Shown one piece after another: positions 9,186 to 16,349 of a DNA stretch of 19,049 nucleotides (position 1 is the first letter of the stretch; each line of letters begins with the position of its first letter). The translations under genes were made by a program, and so were the position numbers. The stretch is from CAZAXU01 sp964489245 (GTDB taxonomy: Bacteria; Bacteroidota; Bacteroidia; Flavobacteriales; Flavobacteriaceae), in contig CAZAXU010000038.1 in NCBI GenBank assembly GCA_964489245.1, positions 1 to 19,049 on the forward strand, given 5' to 3'. Under the pieces are notes generated by a model. That model searched no databases. It saw only the letters and a list, made by a program, of their open reading frames with translations, and had not been told where the DNA came from.

Positions 9186-9749
9186 TTATTCATCAGCATC
9201 CTTGATGATTTTAATCTTACTTAAAATATCTTGAATTTTTTTGACCACACGAGCAACGCTTTCCTGCACTTCATCGGTCAAATCGATACTCATCGGAATC
9301 ATTTCTTTGATGGAAACCGTTAACAGGATAATCTTGGGAAGTTCTCCCTTGAACTCCAATGCATCAATCATATCTTTCAATCCGACATCATGTGCACTCA
9401 GAACCGTTGGAAATTCTGCAGCAAATTTCGGATATATTACATCTATGGTTCCGGGAGGACGAAAATCCATCGTGGCATCGATAAAAATAACCAAAGGATA
9501 TTGAGCCAAAATTGGCATCAAGTCAAAACTTCCGGTTCCTCCATCCATAATATCTACATTCTCAGGCAAATCTACCTTGCTCAATGCTTGAACGGCATGC
9601 ACTCCTATTCCCTCATCTCCCATCAGATAATTGCCTATGCCCAAAACCAAAATTCTATCCTTTTGTTTATTATCCGGATAATCGTGTGTCTGATAGAACA
9701 ATTTTTGAAGTTCCATCACATCATCTGATATCATTGTGGTTTTTTTCAT
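9186..9749 (-). CDS. hyaD: Hydrogenase large-subunit maturation protease HyaD
   Basis: This is a 187-residue endopeptidase of the HybD/HyaD (M52) family. It checks that nickel is in place and then removes the C-terminal peptide of HyaB. The three nickel-contacting residues are present: E46 in GIGNYLMGDEGIGVHA, D69 in MDGGTGS and H120 in SAHDVGL. About 30 residues precede the usual family start. The ATG used here overlaps the hyaC stop as ATGA (4 bases), a typical coupled arrangement, which favours this long start over an internal Met at 6 or 12. It is the last gene before a strong terminator. Confidence 0.95.
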   Translation of the reverse strand: MKKTTMISDDVMELQKLFYQTHDYPDNKQKDRILVLGIGNYLMGDEGIGVHAVQALSKVDLPENVDIMDGGTGSFDLMPILAQYPLVIFIDATMDFRPPGTIDVIYPKFAAEFPTVLSAHDVGLKDMIDALEFKGELPKIILLTVSIKEMIPMSIDLTDEVQESVARVVKKIQDILSKIKIIKDADE

Positions 9750-10537
9750 GAATCCTCTTCTTTTTCTTCTATTTCCAAATTATCCTTTTTTCCTCCTTTC
9801 CACATTTGTTTTCTGGATTTTTCAATGATTTCTTCTTCTGTTTCTTCAATTCTTTCTGCTCTGACAAATTTGAAACCGCTGATCATGGCGGATGCTTCTC
9901 CTCGCGCTTCTACATAGTCGTGAAAAAGCACCAAATATACATGAATCACAACAAAAGCCATAAAAATCCACGTCAGAATGTGATGTACATATCTGGTAGG
10001 AGCATCTCCTCCAAACATGCCGACTACCCAATGAAACATCTTTGGAAACCACCAAGAAGACGTATCTGCCATCAAGGCCAAACCTGTCACAACTTGTAAG
10101 ATAAAAAACAGCGTCATAATGAAATAGGAAAAAGATGCCAAATAATTATGTCCTATACTGATATTAGACAATTTATGTTCTTTGTCTTTCATCAAAAAGA
10201 TATCAACTTTCAAGACGTGAATAATATTCTTAATTCCTTTTTTGGTGTAGGGAATAAAATTACGCCAATTGGCAAATTGATTTCCGGCAAAAGTCCAGTA
10301 AATTCTAAAAATCAAATTGGCAATCAAAACATAGGCAGTAATCAAATGTATCATACGAATGTATCCGAACCAAAAAGAATTGGTTGCTTCTACATTCTGA
10401 CTAATTGCCGGAGGATTTGCAATCACAAATCCTGTTATCACAAGCGTAATCAGAGAAAAAACCGTCAACCAATGAAAAATCCTGACGGCAACCTCCCATA
10501 CATACACTCTCTTATAATTATATGTCATTGTTGTCAT
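9746..10537 (-). CDS. hyaC: Ni/Fe-hydrogenase b-type cytochrome subunit HyaC
   Basis: This is a 263-residue inner-membrane diheme cytochrome b that anchors the HyaAB dimer and passes electrons from its Fe-S clusters to quinone. Four membrane helices lie near residues 19-40, 60-84, 132-155 and 182-206. Likely heme ligands, by comparison with the family, are H22 (VRIFHWLT), H64 (GYIRMIHLITA), H185 or H186 (RYVHHILTW) and H199 (VVIHVYL). After the usual SGFKFV end, about 38 extra strongly charged residues follow (EETEEEII...EIEEKEEDS), a tail that E. coli HyaC lacks. It starts 19 bases after hyaB and overlaps hyaD by 4. Confidence 0.95.
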   Translation of the reverse strand: MTTMTYNYKRVYVWEVAVRIFHWLTVFSLITLVITGFVIANPPAISQNVEATNSFWFGYIRMIHLITAYVLIANLIFRIYWTFAGNQFANWRNFIPYTKKGIKNIIHVLKVDIFLMKDKEHKLSNISIGHNYLASFSYFIMTLFFILQVVTGLALMADTSSWWFPKMFHWVVGMFGGDAPTRYVHHILTWIFMAFVVIHVYLVLFHDYVEARGEASAMISGFKFVRAERIEETEEEIIEKSRKQMWKGGKKDNLEIEEKEEDS

Positions 10538-10556
10538 AACTAATTATTTAAATAGA

Positions 10557-12293
10557 TTAAATCATACAAGCTCCGCCAATCTGCAACTGGCTGATGTGTT
10601 TTCCTTTCGGGTCATATAAATGAACCGCACAAGCCAAACAAGGGTCAAACGAATGTATGGTTCTCAAAATCTCTACCGGATTATTAGGATCTGCAATAGG
10701 CGTTCCTATAAGCGCTGATTCATAGGCAGACATTTGTCCTTTAGGATCACGTGGTGCTGCGTTCCAAGTGGTTGGCACCACCATTTGATAGTTGGCTGTT
10801 TTTTTATCATTGATTACAATCCAATGTGCCAAACCTCCTCGTGGAGCTTCCATATAACCCACGCCTTTGGCTTCTTTCGGCCAAGTGTTCGGATTCCATT
10901 TCTCCATATTTGCCATACGGGTATCACCTTTTTTGATATTATTGATCAGTTGGTCATAGAATTCTAAGCTCCAATCGGCCAACAATACAGATTCTAAACC
11001 TCTGGCTGCCGTTCTTCCCAAGGTAGAGAATAAGGCTTCAACAGGTACTTCCAGTTTGTTCAAAGCATAATCTACGACATTTTTATATTCAGGAATTCCT
11101 TTGGCATAGCCGATAAGCATTCTTGACAAAGGTCCTACTTCCATTGGTTTTCCTTGCCAACGTGGTGTTTTTACAAAACTATATTCCTTGTCCACATCCA
11201 AATGCTCATAAGGTGGCTTTGGTCCTGTATAGTGAATATTGGTTTCTCCGTCATAAGGATGCAAACCTTTGTCTTTTCCTCCTGAATAATCATACCAAGA
11301 TTTGTTGACAAATTCCTGAATATCATTAGTGTTATTTAGATCTACATCATGAACTTTACTCAAATCACCATCCACAATAATTCCCTGCGGCCATTTATAG
11401 CTTTTCGGGTTTCTGATATTGTCTGTGGGCAGATCGCCGTAAGACAAATAATTTTTAAATTTAGAAACGCCGATTGCACCCCAATCTTTATAGAAAGAAG
11501 CAATCGCCAGTAAGTCAGGAACATAAACTTCATTGATAAATTTATGAGCTCCTTTGAGCAATTGACCTACATATGCCAGACGCTCGGCATTCAAACTGCC
11601 GGCATCATTTAAATTAACGGAACTGGCCATACCGCCCACTAAGAAGTGTGGATGCGGATTTTTACCGCCAAGTATGGTGTGAACTTTCACAATCTCTTTT
11701 TGCCATTCCAGAGCTTCCAAATAATGGGCAACAGCCAGCAGATTCACCTCAGGAGGCAATTTCATTGCAGGGTGTCCCCAATAGCCGTTGGCAAAAATTC
11801 CCAACTGTCCGCTATCTACAAATTTTTTGATGCGTGCTTTCACATCTGCAAAATAGCCCGGTGAGGAATTGTGCCATTTTGAAATGCTTTGTGCCAATTC
11901 TGAGGTTGCCTTTGGATCTGCATTCAGAACTTGTGTCACATCAACCCAGTCTAAAGCATGTAAATGATAAAAATGCACTACATGATCTTGAAAAGCATGT
12001 GCAATGGTTACAATATTCCTTGCAATTTCTGCATTTGGCGGAATCACAATGCCCAAAGCATCTTCTACGGCACGTATCGAAGCAATGGCGTGAACGGTGG
12101 TGCATACTCCGCATGTACGTTGCACAAATGCCCATACATCACGGGGGTCTCTGCCTTCTACAATTTTTTCCATTCCTCTCACCATTGTTGATGAACTGTA
12201 TGCATTCACGACTTTACCGTCCTTGATTTCGGCTTCAATGCGTAAATGTCCTTCTATTCTGGTTATCGGATCTATTACTATTCTATTTGCCAT
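10557..12293 (-). CDS. hyaB: [NiFe]-hydrogenase large subunit HyaB (group 1 uptake type)
   Basis: This is a 578-residue catalytic subunit carrying the Ni-Fe(CN)2CO site that splits H2. The L1 motif RTCGVCTTVH supplies C61 and C64; the L2 motif DPCLACAVH supplies C552 and C555. E14 in the TRIEGHLR start is the conserved N-terminal Glu. HyaD should cut after H558 and release a 20-residue peptide (LYDPKGKHISQLQIGGACMI). This peptide is a little longer than the 15 residues of E. coli HyaB and contains a cysteine (C576). There is no signal peptide, so it should be co-exported with the Tat-tagged small subunit. It lies 12 bases after hyaA, and sequence and operon order fit membrane-bound group 1 enzymes. 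Confidence 0.97.
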   Translation of the reverse strand: MANRIVIDPITRIEGHLRIEAEIKDGKVVNAYSSSTMVRGMEKIVEGRDPRDVWAFVQRTCGVCTTVHAIASIRAVEDALGIVIPPNAEIARNIVTIAHAFQDHVVHFYHLHALDWVDVTQVLNADPKATSELAQSISKWHNSSPGYFADVKARIKKFVDSGQLGIFANGYWGHPAMKLPPEVNLLAVAHYLEALEWQKEIVKVHTILGGKNPHPHFLVGGMASSVNLNDAGSLNAERLAYVGQLLKGAHKFINEVYVPDLLAIASFYKDWGAIGVSKFKNYLSYGDLPTDNIRNPKSYKWPQGIIVDGDLSKVHDVDLNNTNDIQEFVNKSWYDYSGGKDKGLHPYDGETNIHYTGPKPPYEHLDVDKEYSFVKTPRWQGKPMEVGPLSRMLIGYAKGIPEYKNVVDYALNKLEVPVEALFSTLGRTAARGLESVLLADWSLEFYDQLINNIKKGDTRMANMEKWNPNTWPKEAKGVGYMEAPRGGLAHWIVINDKKTANYQMVVPTTWNAAPRDPKGQMSAYESALIGTPIADPNNPVEILRTIHSFDPCLACAVHLYDPKGKHISQLQIGGACMI

Positions 12294-12305
12294 GATATTA
12301 ATTTT

Positions 12306-13430
12306 TTATTCTTTAATTTGATTTTCATTAGCTTCTCCCAACTTCTTGCTTTCTTTCAGCTCCTTTCTCTTCAATACATTTGATGCAACAGCATGCACCG
12401 CAGCGCCACCAATGGCGGCTCCTAACACAATCTTACCGATTTTATCGGCGGTTGCTTCTATACCCATTCCCGGAATATTTTCTAATCTTTCATAGAATGG
12501 TCCGTTGTCCCAGAAATTATTTTCACTACATCCTATACAAGGATAGCCCGATTTGATTGGGAAGCTCACTCCATTATTCCATCCCATTGTTCCGCAAGCA
12601 TTATAGGTCACCGGACCTCTACATCCTAATTTGTATAGGCAATATCCTTCTTTCGCCTCGGGACTATCAAAACTTTCTGCATAGAGTCCCGCATCAAAAT
12701 AGGGTCTTCTGTAACAAGAATCATGAACACGTTTGCCATAGAACTGCTTCGGTCTTCCTTCAGAATCCAATTCAGGAATAGTTCCAAACATTGCATAATG
12801 TAAAACCACGCCGGTCATGACTTCTGATATCGGCGGACAACCCGGCACTTTGATGATTGGCTTATCTTTGATAATTGCATCAACCGGCACAGAACCTGTC
12901 GGATTAGGCGAGGCGGCTTGAACGCCTCCCCATGCAGAGCAACTGCCAAAAGCAATAATGGCAGCCGCACCGGCAGCCGATTCTTTTAAAATCTCTATGG
13001 CTGTTCTTCCGGCTATAGTACAATATATTCCATCGTCTTTAGTGGGAATTGCTCCTTCTACAATCAAAATATATTTACCATAATTCTCTTTCATTGATTT
13101 TTGCTTGGCTTCTTCTGCATTATGACCTGCTGCAGCCATCAACGTATCAGTATAGTCCAAAGATATCGTGTCTAGAATCACATCGGCAACCAACGGGTGG
13201 TCCGACCGAATAAAAGATTCCGAGCATCCGGTACATTCTTGAAAATGCTCCCAAATCACCGGAATTCTTTTCTTTGTCTCCATTGCTTTTACAACCTGCC
13301 CCACCATACTCGATTCCAACCCCATAAAGGCAGACATATAAGTCGCAAACTTCAAGAAATCTCTACGAGAATATCCCTTGTTGATGATACTTTCATAGAA
13401 AGTTTCTTCTTTTTGTAATAGGTTTTTCAT
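12306..13430 (-). CDS. hyaA: [NiFe]-hydrogenase small subunit HyaA with Tat signal
   Basis: This is a 374-residue electron-transfer subunit. A twin-arginine signal (S-R22-R23-D-F-L-K) with a hydrophobic stretch directs the folded heterodimer to the periplasm. Cluster ligands: proximal C66, C69, C164, C198; distal H236, C239, C264, C270; medial C279, C298, C301 (three Cys, as for [3Fe-4S]). A C-terminal helix (about 331-352) anchors the protein next to HyaC, followed by a charged tail. The sequence closely follows E. coli Hyd-1 (for example TISLDYTDTLMAAAGH, PIIKVPGCPPISEVMTGV). Yet the positions of the two extra cysteines of O2-tolerant enzymes are Gly68 (ECTGC rather than ECTCC) and Gly169 (SAWGGV rather than SWGCV), so an ordinary [4Fe-4S] proximal cluster is expected. 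Confidence 0.97.
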   Translation of the reverse strand: MKNLLQKEETFYESIINKGYSRRDFLKFATYMSAFMGLESSMVGQVVKAMETKKRIPVIWEHFQECTGCSESFIRSDHPLVADVILDTISLDYTDTLMAAAGHNAEEAKQKSMKENYGKYILIVEGAIPTKDDGIYCTIAGRTAIEILKESAAGAAAIIAFGSCSAWGGVQAASPNPTGSVPVDAIIKDKPIIKVPGCPPISEVMTGVVLHYAMFGTIPELDSEGRPKQFYGKRVHDSCYRRPYFDAGLYAESFDSPEAKEGYCLYKLGCRGPVTYNACGTMGWNNGVSFPIKSGYPCIGCSENNFWDNGPFYERLENIPGMGIEATADKIGKIVLGAAIGGAAVHAVASNVLKRKELKESKKLGEANENQIKE

Positions 13431-13506
13431 AATGAGAAAAATTTAGATTAATCAATATTTCACGGTATAATTGCATAAATTTATAATAAAATTATTGATG
13501 TTTCAA

Positions 13507-13598
13507 CTGATTTATGTCAGTTTTTTTATAATGTTGATAAACTATCATGCGTTTTATATATTATTGGTGACATATCTTGTTTTTTATGATATTTGTCA
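13507..13598. promoter_or_regulatory. Palindromes in the hyaA-hypA divergent promoter region
   Basis: The 263-base gap between the divergent hyaA and hypA starts holds three inverted repeats. They are CTGA-N6-TCAG at 13507-13520; TGATA-AAC-TATCA at 13535-13547; and TGACATATC (13568-13576) facing GATATTTGTCA (13588-13598) with a 2-base bulge and 11-base loop. Repeated TGTCA half-sites and the near-match to TTGAT-N4-ATCAA (spacer one base too long) suggest binding sites for a CRP/FNR-family or similar regulator controlling both operons. The sites are seen directly; the regulator is inference. No TAnnTTTG box for hyaA was found on the minus strand. Confidence 0.4.
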
Positions 13599-13670
13599 TC
13601 TATTCAAAATATATACTCAAATAAATGAGTTCTATGGTATAAAGACCGGTGATTTGCCATCAGATTTTAT

Positions 13671-13678
13671 TAAATTTG
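13671..13678 (+). promoter_or_regulatory. Candidate -7 promoter box for the hypA operon
   Basis: TAAATTTG matches TAnnTTTG and lies 15 bases before the hypA ATG. A TTTG at 13653-13656 could be the -33 element, but the spacing of 14 bases is shorter than the usual 17-23. The transcript leader would be only about ten bases. Confidence 0.35.
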
Positions 13679-13693
13679 CTAAAATAAATTGCT

Positions 13694-14032
13694 ATGCATG
13701 AATTGTCTATTGCCATGGGAATTGTGGAAATTGCCGAAAAGGAAGCAAAAAAAGCACAGGTCAAAGAGCTGTCTGCCATCGAGTTGGAAATCGGAACGCT
13801 TTCAGGTGTAGAGGTTGATGCTTTGGACTTTGCTTGGCCAATGGCAATTGCAGGAAGTGTGTTGGAACATGCAGAAAAGAGAATAAACATTGTCAATGCC
13901 AAAGCGCGCTGCATGGACTGCGAGCACATTTTCGACATTGAAAATCTGTTTGACCCCTGTCCCAAATGCGGGAGCTACATCAAAGATGTGTTTCAAGGAA
14001 AAGAAATGCGGGTGAAGAGTCTTGAAGTTTGA
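13694..14032 (+). CDS. hypA: Nickel metallochaperone HypA
   Basis: This is a 112-residue protein that works with HypB to deliver nickel to the hydrogenase large subunit. The MHELS N-terminus (nickel-binding Met1-His2-Glu3) fixes the start. The zinc site is C73-x2-C76 (ARCMDCEH) and C89-x2-C92 (FDPCPKCGS). LEIGTLSGVEVDALDFAW is a family hallmark. It is divergent from hyaA and heads the operon hypA - four-helix-bundle gene - hypB - hypC - trmO-like. Its TGA is part of the first unit of an 8-bp tandem repeat. Confidence 0.97.
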   Translation: MHELSIAMGIVEIAEKEAKKAQVKELSAIELEIGTLSGVEVDALDFAWPMAIAGSVLEHAEKRINIVNAKARCMDCEHIFDIENLFDPCPKCGSYIKDVFQGKEMRVKSLEV

Positions 14033-14149
14033 TGAGTTGTGGAGTTGATGGATTGATGAGTTGATGAGTTGATGGATTGATGAGTTGATGGATTGATGAG
14101 TTGATGGATTGATGAGTTGTGGAGTTGTGGAGTTGTGGAGTTGATAAAT
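14030..14149. repeat. 8-bp tandem repeat tract after hypA
   Basis: Fourteen consecutive 8-base units (14030-14141) plus one degenerate unit to 14149, beginning with the TGA stop of hypA. Units are of three types, TGATGAGT, TGTGGAGT and TGATGGAT, kept in strict 8-base register with no indels. The tract contains in-phase stops and is not coding. Confidence 0.95.
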
Positions 14150-14169
14150 TAGCGTGCCGATTTAACAGT
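14141..14169 (+). repeat. Left copy of imperfect direct repeat flanking the four-helix-bundle gene
   Basis: These 29 bases match 14604-14632 at 23 positions without gaps (shared parts TTGAT, AATTAG, CGATT, AACA). Both copies directly follow TGTGGA-type repeat sequence, so the similarity extends somewhat to the left. Confidence 0.7.
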
Positions 14170-14209
14170 TAATCGATTAAATGATTCAGCGATTAAAAGT
14201 AAACAAAAG

Positions 14210-14578
14210 ATGTATAAATTTGGTTTTGAAAAATTAGAAGTTTGGCAAAATTCATTGGAATTAACAAAAATAATTTATCAAATTACAAAAGAATTTCCGA
14301 GGGATGAACGATTTGGATTAATTTCACAAATGCGTAGAGCTGCAATTTCTGTTTCTTCAAACATTGCTGAGGGGAATGCAAGGAAAACCAATAAAGACAA
14401 GGCACATTTTACAACTATGGCTTATACAAGTTTGATGGAGTTAATGAATCAAGCTGTTATTTCTTTTGAATTGGATTATATATCAAAAGCGGAATTGAAT
14501 AATATTAGAGAAAAATTATCATACATTTCAAATCAATTGAATAAATTAAGAAATTATCAAAATAAGAATTACCGTTAA
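14210..14578 (+). CDS. Four-helix-bundle protein (S23/IVP family, 23S rRNA-intervening-sequence type)
   Basis: This is a 122-residue protein with the family pattern: FEKLEVWQNSLELTKIIYQI (residues 6-25), FPRDERFGLISQMRRAAISVSSNIAEG (29-55), and two further amphipathic helices to residue 115. Relatives were first described from intervening sequences in 23S rRNA; they also occur as free-standing genes scattered in Bacteroidota and include the Avd accessory protein of diversity-generating retroelements. They form basic oligomers, with a general function unknown. No reverse transcriptase, variable repeat or rRNA is nearby, so this is a free-standing copy. It sits between hypA and hypB, where it has no known role, in AT-rich DNA bracketed by similar repeat sequence, which suggests insertion. 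It is intact and probably co-transcribed with hypA and hypB. Confidence 0.85.
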   Translation: MYKFGFEKLEVWQNSLELTKIIYQITKEFPRDERFGLISQMRRAAISVSSNIAEGNARKTNKDKAHFTTMAYTSLMELMNQAVISFELDYISKAELNNIREKLSYISNQLNKLRNYQNKNYR

Positions 14579-14603
14579 TTTGTGGGATTGATGGTTTGTG
14601 GAT

Positions 14604-14632
14604 TTGATGAATTAGAGTATCGATTCAACAAT
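14604..14632 (+). repeat. Right copy of imperfect direct repeat flanking the four-helix-bundle gene
   Basis: Partner of 14141-14169 with 6 mismatches over 29 bases. It starts 26 bases after the four-helix-bundle stop codon and is preceded by GATTGATGGTTTGTGG, which resembles the 8-bp units after hypA. Confidence 0.7.
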
Positions 14633-14678
14633 AGGAGAACGGTTTAACAATAAAACAAACAATAAAAAAATAGAAGAT

Positions 14679-15491
14679 ATGTGTACAACTTGCGGATGCG
14701 GTGTAACCGACGAAATAAAAATACAAAAACCCGGAGAATTGTCAAGCATGGTGAACGAATTAAATATTGACCATCACCACGGTCATGACCACGGGCATAC
14801 GCATGATCACACTCACGGACATAGCCACAATCACAACGAACGCACAATTATCGATGTGGAACAAGATATTTTGCATGAAAACCAATTACTGGCAGAACGC
14901 AATCGCGGTTATTTTTTGGGTAAAAATATTTTTGCCGTTAATTTGGTCAGCTCTCCGGGCTCAGGAAAAACAAGTTTGCTGGAACGAACACTGTCAGATA
15001 TCAAAAACAAAATTAATTTTTATGTAATTGAAGGCGACCAACAAACCATGAATGATGCCGACAGAATTGACGCACTTCAAATTCCCGTGGTGCAAATCAA
15101 CACCGGAAAAGCCTGTCATCTGGATAGTGATATGGTAAGCCAAGCAATCATGAAACTCAATCCGGAGCAGAATTCTATCGTAATGATTGAAAATGTGGGT
15201 AATTTGGTATGTCCTTCTGCATTTGACTTGGGCGAAAATGCAAGAGTTGTTATCATCAGCACTACCGAAGGAGATGATAAACCCATTAAATATCCCGATA
15301 TGTTTGCCGGTTCGGACGTTTGTGTTATCAACAAGATTGATTTGTTGCCCTATTTGAATTTTGATGTGGCAAAAGCCAAAGAATATGCCCGCCAAGTCAA
15401 TCCGAACTTGAAATTTTTTGAAGTATCCGCAACCACAGGCGAAGGCATGAATTCGTGGTATGATTGGCTGAAACAGCAAATAAAAAAATAA
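14679..15491 (+). CDS. hypB: Hydrogenase nickel incorporation GTPase HypB
   Basis: This is a 270-residue SIMIBI-class GTPase that powers nickel insertion together with HypA. The N-terminus MCTTCGCG is the high-affinity nickel motif and fixes the start. Residues 32-52 hold 12 histidines alternating mainly with Asp, Gly and Thr, a nickel-storage segment. The GTPase domain shows the P-loop SPGSGKTS (92-99), EGDQQTMNDADRI (118-130), the metal site C146-H147 in TGKACHLD, ENVGNLVCP, and the NKIDLLPY guanine motif. It thus combines both metal sites and the His-rich storage function. It starts 46 bases after the right-hand direct repeat and is followed by a 7-bp repeat tract before hypC. Confidence 0.97.
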   Translation: MCTTCGCGVTDEIKIQKPGELSSMVNELNIDHHHGHDHGHTHDHTHGHSHNHNERTIIDVEQDILHENQLLAERNRGYFLGKNIFAVNLVSSPGSGKTSLLERTLSDIKNKINFYVIEGDQQTMNDADRIDALQIPVVQINTGKACHLDSDMVSQAIMKLNPEQNSIVMIENVGNLVCPSAFDLGENARVVIISTTEGDDKPIKYPDMFAGSDVCVINKIDLLPYLNFDVAKAKEYARQVNPNLKFFEVSATTGEGMNSWYDWLKQQIKK

Positions 15492-15493
15492 TA

Positions 15494-15521
15494 CTTTTAA
15501 CTTTTAACTTTTAACTTTTAA
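15494..15521. repeat. 7-bp tandem repeat between hypB and hypC
   Basis: Four perfect CTTTTAA units starting 3 bases after the hypB stop and ending 7 bases before the hypC ATG. It fills most of the 37-base gap where a ribosome-binding region would be expected. Confidence 0.95.
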
Positions 15522-15528
15522 CTAAATT

Positions 15529-15849
15529 ATGTGTCTAGCAATACCCGGAAAAATAATCAGTATCGACAATCAGATTGATGAAATATTCAGAATGGCCAAA
15601 GTCAGTTTTGACGGTGTGGTTAAAGATGTTAACTTGGCTATGGTTCCCGAGGCAAAAATGGGAGACTATGTTTTGGTGCATGTGGGCAGTGCCATCAGCA
15701 TTGTTGATGAAGAAGAAGCAAAAATCACAATGGATATTTTATATCAGATGGATGAAATCACAGAATTGAGCTATGGGAATCAAGCGCCTGAAAGAACTGA
15801 TAAGCATCCGGAAAACAAACCGAAAGAGGCTAAAGAAGATTCAGAATAA
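15529..15849 (+). CDS. hypC: HypC/HybG/HupF-family hydrogenase assembly chaperone
   Basis: This is a 106-residue chaperone that carries the Fe(CN)2CO unit with HypD and binds the immature large subunit. The N-terminus MCLAIPGKI supplies the essential Cys2 after Met removal and fixes the start; HVGSAISIVD (H51) is the other conserved block. The domain ends near residue 80; residues 84-106 form an extra polar, charged tail (PERTDKHPENKPKEAKEDSE). Its TAA shares one base with the ATG of the following gene (TAATG), indicating translational coupling. Confidence 0.95.
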   Translation: MCLAIPGKIISIDNQIDEIFRMAKVSFDGVVKDVNLAMVPEAKMGDYVLVHVGSAISIVDEEEAKITMDILYQMDEITELSYGNQAPERTDKHPENKPKEAKEDSE

Positions 15850-16349
15850 TGTTTGCCCCCAAGTCGTATCACGTATATCAAAATATCGGGATAATCAGAA
15901 CTCCCTATAAAAACAAGGCACCGCTACAGCCCATTGCAAATGACGAGGAAGAATTCAAACTGCTTATCGATGAAAAATATCAGGATGGCTTGAAATTGAT
16001 TGAGACTTTTAAATATATCTACGTGATTTATTCGCTGGACAAAATTCATATTCAAACCGGAAAAAACACCTTGAGACCTCCTTGGGCACCCGAAATTGAA
16101 GTCGGCGTGTTTGCCAGCAGAAGTCCAAACAGACCAAATCCGATTGGCATCAGCATTGTTCAAATTAAAAAAATTATTAACAACAGCATCTATATCAGTG
16201 GAATGGATGCTTTTGACGGTAGCCCGATTTTGGATATCAAACCCTATATTGACCAACTCGATGCCAAAACCGATGCCAACTATGGTTGGGTTGACAAGAC
16301 CGAAGATGAAAATCATCTGACCCTACATATCAAAGGCATTGCACATTAG
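15849..16349 (+). CDS. trmO: TrmO/TsaA-family (UPF0066) SAM-dependent methyltransferase, short form
   Basis: This 166-residue protein has the family signature GVFASRSPNRPNPIGIS (residues 86-102) and DAFDGSPILDIKPY (120-133). Characterised TrmO (E. coli YaeB) methylates N6-threonylcarbamoyladenosine at tRNA position 37 using SAM. E. coli TrmO is about 235 residues; this protein contains only the beta-barrel SAM domain and lacks the C-terminal extension, as in archaeal-type short homologues, so its substrate could differ. The start overlaps the hypC stop by one base, placing it firmly in the hyp operon. It may be a passenger or may act in maturation; the sequence does not decide. Confidence 0.85.
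   Translation: MFAPKSYHVYQNIGIIRTPYKNKAPLQPIANDEEEFKLLIDEKYQDGLKLIETFKYIYVIYSLDKIHIQTGKNTLRPPWAPEIEVGVFASRSPNRPNPIGISIVQIKKIINNSIYISGMDAFDGSPILDIKPYIDQLDAKTDANYGWVDKTEDENHLTLHIKGIAH

Noticed and set aside
13535..13547. Canonical FNR site
   Set aside because: The spacer between the half-sites is one base too long for TTGAT-N4-ATCAA and one half-site ends in T rather than A. Listed only as a palindrome.
14210..14578. Avd gene of a diversity-generating retroelement
   Set aside because: The protein belongs to the same fold family, but there is no reverse transcriptase, template repeat or variable repeat in the window.
14644..14847. Minus-strand 67-codon frame opposite the start of hypB
   Set aside because: It is the mirror of the His-rich HypB codons (CAT/CAC read in reverse) and lies inside a certain gene.
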